Of a stretch of 12,552 bases of DNA, positions 1-6,539 are shown in pieces. Each line of letters starts with the position of its first letter. Positions within the stretch are counted from its first letter, which is position 1. Below the pieces are notes generated by a model that was not told where the DNA came from, searched no databases, and saw only the letters and a list, made by a program, of their open reading frames with translations. The translations under genes were made by a program, and so were the position numbers. This stretch comes from Oscillospiraceae bacterium (GTDB lineage: Bacteria; Bacillota; Clostridia; Oscillospirales; Ruminococcaceae), in contig JAGBFZ010000292.1 in assembly GCA_018110855.1 (NCBI GenBank), positions 1 through 12,552 on the forward strand, written 5' to 3'.

Positions 1-54
1 ATCACAAAGGAAGCTCCCAACTATTCAGTTCACGATTAAAAGGAGACTTTTACA

Positions 55-276
55 ATGGATATCAAGGCTAAGATCGAAGAAATTGCTGCAAAGGTCAAGG
101 CTGACCCCGATTTTCTGAAGGAATTTCAGGCAGACCCCGTTAAGGCTGTTGAGAAGATCACAGGCACAGACCTGCCCGATGATGTGATAAATCCCATCAT
201 TGACGGCGTAAAGGCAAAAATTACGGCGGATAACGTCAAGGGTATGCTTGGCGGTCTTTTCGGCGGAAAAAAATAA
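55..276 (+). CDS. Small leader-like protein of unknown function (73 aa)
   Basis: The start ATG follows GGAG at 42-45 by 9 nt. The protein is highly charged and helix-prone (residues 1-40: MDIKAKIEEIAAKVKADPDF and onward), followed by the motif TGTDLPDDVINPIIDGVKAKI and a glycine-rich tail, GMLGGLFGGKK. There is no signal peptide or membrane segment. Small proteins of this style, with a DPDFL..F..DP..AVEK..G.DLPDD pattern, are common in Clostridia as I recall them. They resemble the helical leader regions of Nif11/nitrile-hydratase-like peptide precursors, but no cysteine- or serine-rich core follows the glycine motif, and no modification enzyme or transporter lies in this window. Upstream context is cut off at 54 bp. 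It is a real gene (good ribosome binding site, own terminator), but its function is unknown. Confidence 0.8.
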   Translation: MDIKAKIEEIAAKVKADPDFLKEFQADPVKAVEKITGTDLPDDVINPIIDGVKAKITADNVKGMLGGLFGGKK

Positions 277-283
277 TTTTATT

Positions 284-314
284 CGGAGCGGAGAATTTTC
301 TTCGCTCCGTTTTT
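284..314 (+). terminator. Rho-independent terminator of the small-protein gene
   Basis: CGGAGCG (284-290) pairs with CGCTCCG (303-309), and the stem can extend inward through the GAGAATTTTCTT segment, leaving a very small loop. A run of five T residues (310-314) follows. It lies 8 nt after the stop codon. Its T-tract overlaps the start of the next putative promoter (TTGCAA at 313). Confidence 0.88.
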
Positions 315-342
315 GCAATTTTTATTTATAAATTTGTATATT
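313..342 (+). promoter_or_regulatory. Putative promoter of the pncA leader
   Basis: TTGCAA (313-318) and TATATT (337-342) are separated by 18 bp and match sigma-A -35 and -10 boxes at 4/6 and 5/6 positions. Transcription would start near 349, just before the repeat array, so the array would lie in the mRNA leader. The surroundings are so AT-rich that a chance match is possible. The same -35 hexamer precedes the second repeat-bearing leader at 5179. Confidence 0.45.
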
Positions 343-354
343 ATTCAGTTATTA

Positions 355-493
355 TACAAAAAGTATAATACATTTAGTATATATTTAATAGATAAAATAC
401 AATTAGTAATAATACAAATAGTAAATTATAATGTCTTATTACAAATAGTAGTATATCAAATTGTAATATCACATTGTAAATATACAAATAGTA
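355..493 (+). repeat. AT-rich array of a TACAAATAGTA repeat, step about 14 bp, in the pncA leader
   Basis: Units related to TACAAATAGTA start at 355 (TACAAAAAGTA), 369 (TACATTTAGTA), 398 (TACAATTAGTA), 413, 440 and 483 (the last three exact). Two further relatives lie at 454-465 and 467-478 (TATCAAATTGTA, TATCACATTGTA). Distances between starts are close to multiples of 14 (14, 29, 15, 27, 14, 13, 16). Each unit is a small imperfect dyad with TAC and GTA arms, often extended by flanking AT/TA. The last copy ends 2 nt before the Shine-Dalgarno region AAGAAAGGAAG of the 513 gene. Spacers are far too short for CRISPR. Confidence 0.8.
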
Positions 494-512
494 AAGAAAG
501 GAAGCCATTGAT

Positions 513-1181
513 ATGAAATTTACAAACGACCCCATTTCCCGGATAACTGCTGACGCAGAAGCCATGATAAAGGAAATAAGCTCACTTGAGCCGCTGGCTG
601 TATCCGCAATTGACAGCAAAACAACAATGGCAGTTTTTGTGGACATAATAAACGGCTTTATAAACGAGGGAGCTATGGCATCCGAAAGAGTGGGGGACAT
701 TATCCTGCCGAATACAGAGCTTCTTAAAATGTGCAACGAGAATAATATCCTGTCAATTGCCTTTGCCGACTGCCATGAAAAGACAGCCGAGGAATTTTCA
801 TCATTCCCGTCTCACTGCGTCAAGGGCACAAGGGAATCGGAGATAGTAGATGAATTAAAGAATGAAGGCGGCTATATCCTTATCCCCAAAAACTCCACAA
901 ACGGCTTCAATGAGCAGAAATTCAAGGACCTTATCGAATGTCACCCCGAAATAACCACATTTATCGTTACGGGAGACTGCACAGATATCTGTGTAATGCA
1001 GTTCTGTCTTACTCTGAAAACTTATTTTACGGCAATGGACAAAAAGGTCAGAATAATTGTCCCCATTTCCTGCGTTGAGACCTATGACGCACCCTTCCAC
1101 AGCAGCGATTTTACAAATCTCGCCGCATACAAGCTTTTAAAGGACAGCGGCATAAACTTTGTGAGCGGTATAACAAAATAA
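513..1181 (+). CDS. pncA: Nicotinamidase-like cysteine hydrolase (isochorismatase fold)
   Basis: This 222-aa enzyme of the isochorismatase-like superfamily probably converts nicotinamide to nicotinate plus ammonia in the cytoplasm. The expected Asp-Lys-Cys triad is visible: D44 in AVFVDIINGF, K126 in LIPKNSTNGF and C160 in GDCTDICVMQF. The metal-binding pattern of nicotinamidases can also be read: D86 and H88 in ADCHEK, and H101 in the HCVKGT signature. The start ATG at 513 is preceded by AAAGGAAG. Nicotinate phosphoribosyltransferase, the next enzyme in the salvage route, is encoded two genes downstream, which strengthens the substrate assignment. A relative acting on another amide cannot be excluded. 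The leader carries the 14-bp-step repeat array, a possible regulatory region. Confidence 0.82.
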   Translation: MKFTNDPISRITADAEAMIKEISSLEPLAVSAIDSKTTMAVFVDIINGFINEGAMASERVGDIILPNTELLKMCNENNILSIAFADCHEKTAEEFSSFPSHCVKGTRESEIVDELKNEGGYILIPKNSTNGFNEQKFKDLIECHPEITTFIVTGDCTDICVMQFCLTLKTYFTAMDKKVRIIVPISCVETYDAPFHSSDFTNLAAYKLLKDSGINFVSGITK

Positions 1182-1261
1182 ATTTTTTCAAGGTTTTTGA
1201 CAAATTATCCCCCATTCGGTTGTTTTATTATATAAAGACGAAAACAATGGAGGTACATCAA

Positions 1262-2599
1262 ATGAAAAAAGCGATATCAATATTTCTCGCCTGTGCCGTG
1301 ATAATAACAGCTGCTCCCGCCGCCATGGCAGAGAGTTATTCGGTTTATGACAAATATTCAAATTCAAGCCGTTCGGTTGACGCAAACACTCAAAAGAACG
1401 GGCTTTATGGCTCGGGAGACAGAATGGTAAAGGTTACAGACGGTGAAATATCTCCCTACACAGGCTTTGCCAAAACCAAAAAGGGAACATACTGCTACAA
1501 GGACGGCGTTAAATGGACAGGCTGGTACAAGATGGCAGGGAAATGGTACTATTTCGACCCAAAAAATGACGGCAAAAAAGCCCTGAAAACCGCAAAAACT
1601 CCCTTGGGAACATATTATCTTGACGATAACGGCGCATGGAACGGAAAAACATCTAAATCCGCAAAGGCACCTGACGATTTCGGCTATGCTTACTGTTTCG
1701 GAGGGGGAGAGTCTCCCGAATATTATTTCTCCGCAAAGGACGGCAGGCTTGGCAGGAATATTTACCTTGACGGCGTTGAGACGGAGAAAAATATAAAAAT
1801 ATCCTCTGCGGATATGCAGATAATATATGATGTTTTCAAATCCAGCGGTGCGGAAAGCTTTGATGCTGCTCAAGTGATAAATTCCTTAGATATTGAGTGC
1901 GAGCCGCCCACAGATATGCCCACCTATTCCTTTGAATGGTATTCGGGAGATGAATATAAAGGCGGGATATACGGCGATACTGTTATTATGAGCTACGATT
2001 ATTACTCACGGAGCGATAAAGTCAGACTGCTTGCGGGGCTTATGCGATTTTCCGATATGTACATGGAGAGCCGCCCCGAATACAAGGCAATTGTTGCCGA
2101 GGAAAATGCATATCTTGACGCTCACAAGTATGACGCAGCCCCCTTTGAGGAGCTTGACGAGGTAAAAACGTCAGCCGGGGATATTTACAAATTCCGAGGC
2201 TTTTCCTCTCCAAGCGGCGGACGGGCAATGCTCATTACCTCAAAATCGGAGATGGACGAGCTTATATCTATGCTGAAAAAAGAGGGCGTAAGCGAAAAAT
2301 CAAAGCTTATGGGGCGGCTTTCTTCCTATGATAAGAAATATTTCGGGAAGAATGCTGTGGTTTTCGGGGACTGCAATGCAGGCTCAGGCTCTGTAAAGCC
2401 CGATGACCCGAAGGTCTATACGGGATATTCAAATATTTATTTAAATATGACTTTAAGATATCCCGAATGCGGCACAGATGATGAATGTTACATTGCCGCC
2501 GTGGCGGAGGCTTCAAAAAAACAGCTTGGCTGTGAAAATGAAAAGTCTCCCGTTGTATGGCGGCGGACACGAATAAATTATGAAGGGAACGAATGGTGA
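1262..2599 (+). CDS. Secreted KW-repeat protein with PrcB-like C-terminal domain
   Basis: The start ATG at 1262 is preferred over in-frame ATG 1220 because GGAGG (1249-1253) lies 8 nt upstream and a clean signal peptide follows: MKK, a hydrophobic core at residues 4-20 and a cleavage site near AMA/ES (residue 24). Of 445 residues, about 65-130 are tyrosine/tryptophan/glycine-rich, with GTYCYKDGVKWTGWYK, GKWYYFD and GTYYLDDNGAWNG. This resembles choline- or glucan-binding type wall-attachment repeats. The C-terminal part (about 320-425: LITSKSEMDELISML, YDKKYFGKNAVVF, AGSGSV) resembles the PrcB-type domain of clostridial secreted proteins; I make that assignment from memory. No catalytic motif is visible. 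It probably acts at the cell surface. It lies between two NAD-salvage genes and its stop overlaps the pncB start, suggesting cotranscription, though its role in that pathway is unclear. Confidence 0.8.
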   Translation: MKKAISIFLACAVIITAAPAAMAESYSVYDKYSNSSRSVDANTQKNGLYGSGDRMVKVTDGEISPYTGFAKTKKGTYCYKDGVKWTGWYKMAGKWYYFDPKNDGKKALKTAKTPLGTYYLDDNGAWNGKTSKSAKAPDDFGYAYCFGGGESPEYYFSAKDGRLGRNIYLDGVETEKNIKISSADMQIIYDVFKSSGAESFDAAQVINSLDIECEPPTDMPTYSFEWYSGDEYKGGIYGDTVIMSYDYYSRSDKVRLLAGLMRFSDMYMESRPEYKAIVAEENAYLDAHKYDAAPFEELDEVKTSAGDIYKFRGFSSPSGGRAMLITSKSEMDELISMLKKEGVSEKSKLMGRLSSYDKKYFGKNAVVFGDCNAGSGSVKPDDPKVYTGYSNIYLNMTLRYPECGTDDECYIAAVAEASKKQLGCENEKSPVVWRRTRINYEGNEW

Positions 2600-4035
2600 T
2601 GAATGAAAGAAATCTTACCCTGCTCACGGATTTTTACGAGCTGACTATGGGAAACGGCTATCTTGAGAACGGTATCGGGGACAATATCTGCTGCTTTGAC
2701 CTTTATTTCCGTAAGGTGCCCGACAACGGCGGCTTTGCGGTGATGTGCGGTCTGGAGCAGGCTATTGATTATATCAAAAATCTACACTTTTCCGAGGAGG
2801 ATATCGCATATCTCAGGGATAAGAAGATATTTTCGGAAAAATTCCTTGATTATCTCAGAGATTTCCGCTTTACCTGCGATATATGGGCTGTTCCCGAGGG
2901 AACGCCCGTATTTCCCAACGAGCCGCTTGTAATAGTAAAAGGTCCCGCAATTCAGGCTCAGCTGGTGGAAACCATGCTCCTGCTGTGCATAAATCATCAG
3001 AGCCTTATCGCCACAAAGGCAGCAAGAATTGTCAAGGCGGCAGAGGGCAGACCCGTTATGGAATTCGGCTCAAGGCGTGCTCAGGGCTTTGATGGAGCAG
3101 TTTACGGCGCAAGGGCAGCTTATATCGGAGGCTGCTGCGGCACTGCCTGCACTATTTCCGACAAGGAAATGGGAACCCCCGCTTTGGGTACCATGGCTCA
3201 CAGCTGGGTGCAGATGTTTGATTCTGAGCTTGAAGCATTCAGAGCCTATGCAAAGTGCTATCCGGATTCATGTACATTGCTTGTTGATACCTATAACGTG
3301 TTAAGATCGGGTATACCCAATGCCATAACCGTATTCAAGGAGCTTAAAGCCGCAGGTCACAAGCCCGCAGGAATACGCATCGACAGCGGAGATATCACCT
3401 ATCTCACCAAAAAAGCAAGGAAAATGCTTGATGAGGCAGGCTTTAGCGAGGCAAAGATATGCATATCCAATTCCCTTGACGAATATATCATTCAGGATAT
3501 TCTGAGACAGGGAGCAAAGATAGACAGCTTCGGCGTAGGGGAGCGGCTTATCACCTCACGGAGCGAGCCTGTTTTCGGCGGAGTTTACAAGCTCACCGCC
3601 GCAGAGAAAAATGGGGAGCTTATCCCGAAAATAAAGCTTTCGGAGAATGTTGCAAAGATAACCACCCCCGATTTCAAGGAGCTGTGGAGATTTTACGACA
3701 AGGCATCGGGCAAGGCAATTGCCGATCTTATCACCTGCTATGGGGAGGAGATCGACGACAGCAAGCCTATGACCATCTTTGACCCCGAGCATCCCTACAA
3801 GAAAAAGACGCTCACCGATTTTATCGCCAAAAAGCTTCATGTAAAGATATTCGACAAGGGAGAATGTGTCTACACTTCTCCCACCGCTACCGAGATACGC
3901 TCCTTCTGTGCAGAGCAGCTTGACACCCTCTGGGACGAGGTAAAGCGCTTTGAGAATCCTCATGAGTATTATGTAGACCTGTCGAAAAAGCTTTGGGATA
4001 AGAAAAACGAGCTTCTTAACAAGCTTGGAGGATAA
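2593..4035 (+). CDS. pncB: Nicotinate phosphoribosyltransferase
   Basis: The enzyme joins nicotinate to PRPP, with ATP hydrolysis, to form nicotinate mononucleotide, the entry step of the Preiss-Handler NAD route. Its 480 aa match the family length. Visible family motifs are LTLLTDFYELTM near the N-terminus, EFGSRRAQGFDGAVYGARAA (157-176), GTMAHSW (199-205, with H203 as the likely phosphorylated histidine), IRIDSGDITYL and GVGERLITSRSEPVFGGVYK. The start is ambiguous. ATG 2593 sits 5 nt from AGGG at 2584-2587. ATG 2599 (MNERNLTLLTD) fits the usual family N-terminus and overlaps the upstream stop as TGATG, a typical coupled arrangement. It is last in the cluster and is followed by a strong terminator. 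With the nicotinamidase-like gene it forms a two-step nicotinamide salvage pathway. Confidence 0.95.
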   Translation: MVMNERNLTLLTDFYELTMGNGYLENGIGDNICCFDLYFRKVPDNGGFAVMCGLEQAIDYIKNLHFSEEDIAYLRDKKIFSEKFLDYLRDFRFTCDIWAVPEGTPVFPNEPLVIVKGPAIQAQLVETMLLLCINHQSLIATKAARIVKAAEGRPVMEFGSRRAQGFDGAVYGARAAYIGGCCGTACTISDKEMGTPALGTMAHSWVQMFDSELEAFRAYAKCYPDSCTLLVDTYNVLRSGIPNAITVFKELKAAGHKPAGIRIDSGDITYLTKKARKMLDEAGFSEAKICISNSLDEYIIQDILRQGAKIDSFGVGERLITSRSEPVFGGVYKLTAAEKNGELIPKIKLSENVAKITTPDFKELWRFYDKASGKAIADLITCYGEEIDDSKPMTIFDPEHPYKKKTLTDFIAKKLHVKIFDKGECVYTSPTATEIRSFCAEQLDTLWDEVKRFENPHEYYVDLSKKLWDKKNELLNKLGG

Positions 4036-4046
4036 AAAGCAAAAAG

Positions 4047-4087
4047 AAAAGCCTGAAAATTGCCGAGAGACAAATTTCAGGCTTTTT
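4047..4087. terminator. Bidirectional terminator between pncB and the convergent transglutaminase-like gene
   Basis: AAAAGCCTGAAA (4047-4058) pairs with TTTCAGGCTTTT (4075-4086), with a T-run at the 3' end on the + strand and the A-tract (4041-4050) acting as a T-run on the - strand. It lies 11 nt after the pncB stop and about 18 nt beyond the stop of the minus-strand gene, so it can end both transcripts. Confidence 0.9.
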
Positions 4088-4105
4088 ATGCTATGAAAAA
4101 ATGGA

Positions 4106-4957
4106 TCATTTAACATTCTCAAATCCGTAATTGCGGTATTCGCACCTGTCGATCCTGTGCTCGACGCTCATTTCGCCGAAGCTGAACAGTGCATAAAATG
4201 GCATTATTTCCGTTCCTCCCGATAAAGCTCCGTCAGAAAAGCTCAGATCTGATATCCATGTGCAGTCGGTGTAGTACCAAATTCCGTCAAGCTTTACGCC
4301 GTTCCACTCATGGTTTGCGGGAGCAGATTCAAGCTGGGCACGAGTGTAGCCGTCTGAGGAGGTGCCGCCCTTCATGTTTAAGACCTGTATTCCCTGTGCG
4401 CTGCAAAGGGCAGAATAGAGATTTGCAAATCCCCCGCAGGTGGTGCGGAAATTATTTGTGAGAATAGCTTCAAGGCTTGTTACGCTCAGATCTCCCGTTT
4501 CCTTAGCCGCGTCAAAATCATAGGCAACATTAAGCCCTGCCCACATGGCAATTGCCTCTGCCTTTTCGCTGTCGGTGTGCGCCTCGGAGCATATGCCGTC
4601 AGACAGCTCTTTTATAGTTTTTCTTATCTCATCGGGATCGCCCTGCTCTCCGCAGATGTAGGGGAGAGTCTCCTTTTCGGTAAGCACAACGGGATTTTTG
4701 GTCATGTATTCATTGATGTCCAGCACGCTCTCGATCGGCGTGAAGGTGCCGTAGGGCGTGGTGAAGCTGCCGCTGCGTTCAAAGCTGTCTTTGTAAAGCT
4801 CGGCTTTCGGGGTGGCGATCTCACTGACGGATATCTCCTTCACAGTATTGTCGCTTCTGTAAACATATATAATTGAGGCTGATATTGCTGCTGCTGTAAG
4901 GAGCAGCGCCGCCACTGCCGCAAATGCGGGGAACAGCGAGCTGTCAGGATGCTTCAT
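4106..4957 (-). CDS. Membrane-anchored transglutaminase-like protein
   Basis: This 283-aa protein has an N-terminal signal anchor (hydrophobic residues about 9-32, AFAAVAALLLTAAA) and an extracytoplasmic transglutaminase/protease-like domain. The Cys-His-Asp triad is readable: C174 in FRTTCGGFANLYSALC, H216 in PANHEWNGVKLDG and D231 in WYYTDCTW. The stretch EAIAMWAGLNVAYDFDA (134-150) matches the helix that usually precedes the active-site cysteine. Members of this fold act as peptidases or amide-crosslinking enzymes at the cell surface, but the substrate cannot be predicted here. On the minus strand AAAGG lies about 10 nt before the ATG. It is monocistronic, convergent with pncB and divergent from the LCP-like gene. 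Confidence 0.85.
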   Translation of the reverse strand: MKHPDSSLFPAFAAVAALLLTAAAISASIIYVYRSDNTVKEISVSEIATPKAELYKDSFERSGSFTTPYGTFTPIESVLDINEYMTKNPVVLTEKETLPYICGEQGDPDEIRKTIKELSDGICSEAHTDSEKAEAIAMWAGLNVAYDFDAAKETGDLSVTSLEAILTNNFRTTCGGFANLYSALCSAQGIQVLNMKGGTSSDGYTRAQLESAPANHEWNGVKLDGIWYYTDCTWISDLSFSDGALSGGTEIMPFYALFSFGEMSVEHRIDRCEYRNYGFENVK

Positions 4958-5178
4958 ATCTCAATAACCTTTCGGAGAGGCTTATAACGGTGATCGGAAA
5001 ATTTCCGTAAAAAACCCTACTCAGTAAATTTTACATAATTATCTCATATTATTATACTATGTAAATGTTATTGCATTATGAATATGGTTGGTAATTTTTG
5101 AAAATACGGAAAAGATTATCCATAGGCTTTAGAATAATTACACAAATATTACAACTTATCATCAAAATGGATATTTCC
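4958..5178. other. AT-rich divergent intergenic region
   Basis: No gene is visible. It must hold the promoter of the minus-strand transglutaminase-like gene. A TATAAT reads on the minus strand at 5056-5051 but has no convincing -35. A perfect short palindrome, CGGAAA-A-TTTCCG (4995-5007), lies between that box and the start codon and could be an operator. I see no structured RNA. Confidence 0.4.
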
Positions 5179-5207
5179 TTGCAAAATGTATACGATTGTG
5201 CTAAAAT
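5179..5207 (+). promoter_or_regulatory. Sigma-A type promoter of the LCP-like gene
   Basis: TTGCAA (5179-5184), a 17-bp spacer and TAAAAT (5202-5207), with TGC immediately before the -10 giving an extended -10 element. Transcription would start near 5214, giving a leader of about 80 nt that contains both repeat units at 5240-5277. Confidence 0.72.
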
Positions 5208-5239
5208 AGTGAATTGAAGGATAGTATTGAGCGGTAATA

Positions 5240-5277
5240 TACAAGATGTATATTATTATGATTATTTACAAATAGTA
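5240..5277 (+). repeat. Second short array of the TACAAATAGTA repeat in the LCP-like gene leader
   Basis: TACAAGATGTA (5240-5250) and an exact TACAAATAGTA (5267-5277) are 27 bp apart, two steps of the array spacing seen at 355-493. As there, the last copy ends a few bases before the Shine-Dalgarno (AGAGAGGG, 5281-5288). The exact 11-mer occurs in the window only in these two leaders as far as I could find by eye. Confidence 0.7.
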
Positions 5278-5295
5278 ATAAGAGAGGGTTTTTAT

Positions 5296-6210
5296 ATGTC
5301 AAAAAGATCTGCAAAAATCGCAGCGACCTATTTTCTTACCATTATTATTTCTCTGCTGCTGATAGGCGGAATAGGCTACCTTGTAATTACAAAATATCTG
5401 GACCGTGAGCCTGAGGAAAAGGGCATGGACGATATCATTCAGGATGCGGCGGCAGGCTCTGAGGAATATGTTCCTCAGCTTGGCGACGGACGGACTCTGC
5501 TCATAATCTACGAGAGCGAGAAGAAGCAGACCTCCACCAGCTTTGTTCTGGCAAGATTTGCTCCCGCCGACAACAAGGCGGTGCTTGTTCCTCTTCAGAC
5601 GGACATTGCCTGCGAGATGGACGGCGTTTCCAACACTCTTTACGAATTTTACCGTCTCGGCGGCACCGCAGACGCTAAGAGAGCTGTGGAAAAATTCACA
5701 GGGCTTACCGTTGACAGATATATGAAATTCTCAAGGGAAAGCTTTACGCTTTTCTCCAATTTCATGGGAAATGTGTAATATGATATTCCCTATAATCTTT
5801 TCATAAACGACCCTGCCACAGGGGAAAGCACCGTTATCAAAAGCGGTAATCAGATCCTCGATTCCAACACATTAAGAAAGGTCATGTGCTATCCCGATTA
5901 TACGGGCGGCGAGGAATACCGTGCAAAGGTGGTGGGTACTCTTGCCGCAGAGCTTCTTAATTCGGGCTGCAGAGGAATACTTCAGGACGGTCTTGATTCG
6001 GTTTTCTCCGAGATCATAAACAGCGATATCGAGACGGACATAACAAGATATGACTATGATGAGGATAAGCCTGCCATTGAATATGTTCTCGGAAACAGCA
6101 CATCTCCTGCGCAGCTGGTTATCCCTTCGGGTTCCTACAACGAAAACGGCTGCTATCAGCTTGACGATGTTTTTGTTGATTCGCTTCCAAGATGGTTTGC
6201 AATGGAATAA
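5296..6210 (+). pseudogene. LCP-like (LytR-CpsA-Psr) membrane protein interrupted by an in-frame TAA
   Basis: The start ATG at 5296 has AGAGAGGG 7 nt upstream; the longer in-frame ATG at 5227 has none. The first 160 codons encode a short cytoplasmic tail, a membrane segment (about 11-33) and an extracellular domain with LCP features: FVLARFAPADNKAVLVPLQTD, AKRAVEKFTGLTVDRYMKF and FTLFSNFMGNV. TAA at 5776-5778 then stops translation. The same frame continues without another stop to TAA 6208-6210, reading YDIPYNLFI, then IKSGNQILDSNTLRKVMCYP and QLVIPSGSY, as expected for the rest of an LCP domain. Typical family members read V.YD.P or V.V.VP here, so one base change (for example GAA to TAA) explains the break. 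LCP proteins attach polymers to peptidoglycan. The usual conserved arginine of the PRDT motif reads PLQTD here, so this is a divergent member. A sequencing error or two separately translated parts are alternatives. Confidence 0.78.
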
Positions 6211-6216
6211 CACAAA

Positions 6217-6245
6217 ACGGACGGGGAATTTCTCCGTCCGTTTTT
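6217..6245 (+). terminator. Rho-independent terminator after the LCP-like frame
   Basis: ACGGACGG (6217-6224) pairs with CCGTCCGT (6234-6241), with a 9-nt loop and a T-run (6241-6245). It lies 6 nt after the second stop codon, showing that the original gene extended to 6210 rather than to 5778. Confidence 0.9.
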
Positions 6246-6276
6246 ATGATAACGCCGAATTTGTGCTTTATTACTA

Positions 6277-6305
6277 TTGACATACAGGCTGATTTATAGT
6301 AAAAT
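6277..6305 (+). promoter_or_regulatory. Strong sigma-A type promoter upstream of the sigma-factor operon
   Basis: A perfect TTGACA (6277-6282), exactly 17 bp, then TAAAAT (6300-6305). The start site would be near 6312, about 460 nt before the sigma-factor gene, with no other gene between. It probably drives the 6772-9267 operon through a long leader that carries the palindromic element. Confidence 0.72.
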
Positions 6306-6326
6306 AAGTTTAAATATTGGCTCTAA

Positions 6327-6353
6327 CGGCGGGGAGATGGCTTCCCTTTGCCG
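6327..6353 (+). other. GC-rich hairpin in the sigma-operon leader
   Basis: CGGC-GGGGAG (6327-6336) can pair with CTTCCC and GCCG (6341-6353) around a 4-nt loop with a TTT bulge. No T-run follows, so it is not a standard terminator. It lies directly between the predicted start site and the palindromic element. Confidence 0.4.
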
Positions 6354-6539
6354 AAAAATATATAATACTAAATTCAAATCAACCTATAGACAGATACGAC
6401 AGCTATAATTTCGTCACTCGTCGTCAAGCTCCCTTGCAATGCAAAAAGCATTGCTGCGGTCCCTTTCCTAGATTGACGAAATTCTATCTGCCGTCCTTGT
6501 CTATAGAACGATTTGATTTTAGTATGATAATTTTTCTCC
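6352..6539. repeat. Palindromic MITE-like repeat element, copy A
   Basis: Two 52-nt arms, 6365-6416 and 6474-6525, are imperfect reverse complements (roughly 40 of 52 positions match), for example ATACTAAA, CTATAGACA and AATTTCGTCA against their complements. The similarity extends outward through GAAAAAT-type sequence to about 6352 and 6539. The centre holds a perfect inner hairpin, GCAATGC-AAAAA-GCATTGC (6436-6454), inside GTCAAGCTCCCTT and TGCGGTC. A second, diverged copy of the whole design lies at 12411-12552, so this is a dispersed element and not a local terminator. It has no coding capacity. It lies within the predicted leader of the sigma-factor operon. Confidence 0.82.

Noticed and set aside
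55..276. Bacteriocin with a double-glycine leader
   Set aside because: Only two Lys follow the last GG, so there is no mature peptide, and no peptidase-transporter or immunity gene is nearby.
355..493. CRISPR array
   Set aside because: Units are 11 bp with spacers of only a few bases, the sequence between units is low-complexity AT, and there are no cas genes.
1197..1231. Promoter before the KW-repeat gene (TTGACA at 1197, TATTAT at 1226)
   Set aside because: The boxes are 23 bp apart, too far for a standard promoter, and at the right 17-bp spacing the sequence is TTGTTT. The gene more likely reads from the pncA promoter, though a weak internal promoter is not excluded.
3556..4122. 188-codon minus-strand frame overlapping the 3' end of pncB and the shared terminator
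   Set aside because: It is antisense to a certain enzyme gene, includes the terminator hairpin as coding and overlaps the end of the real minus-strand gene.
6365..6525. Palindromic element read as a plain intrinsic terminator
   Set aside because: The arms are much longer than a terminator, no T-run follows the stem, and a diverged second copy elsewhere shows it is a dispersed element.
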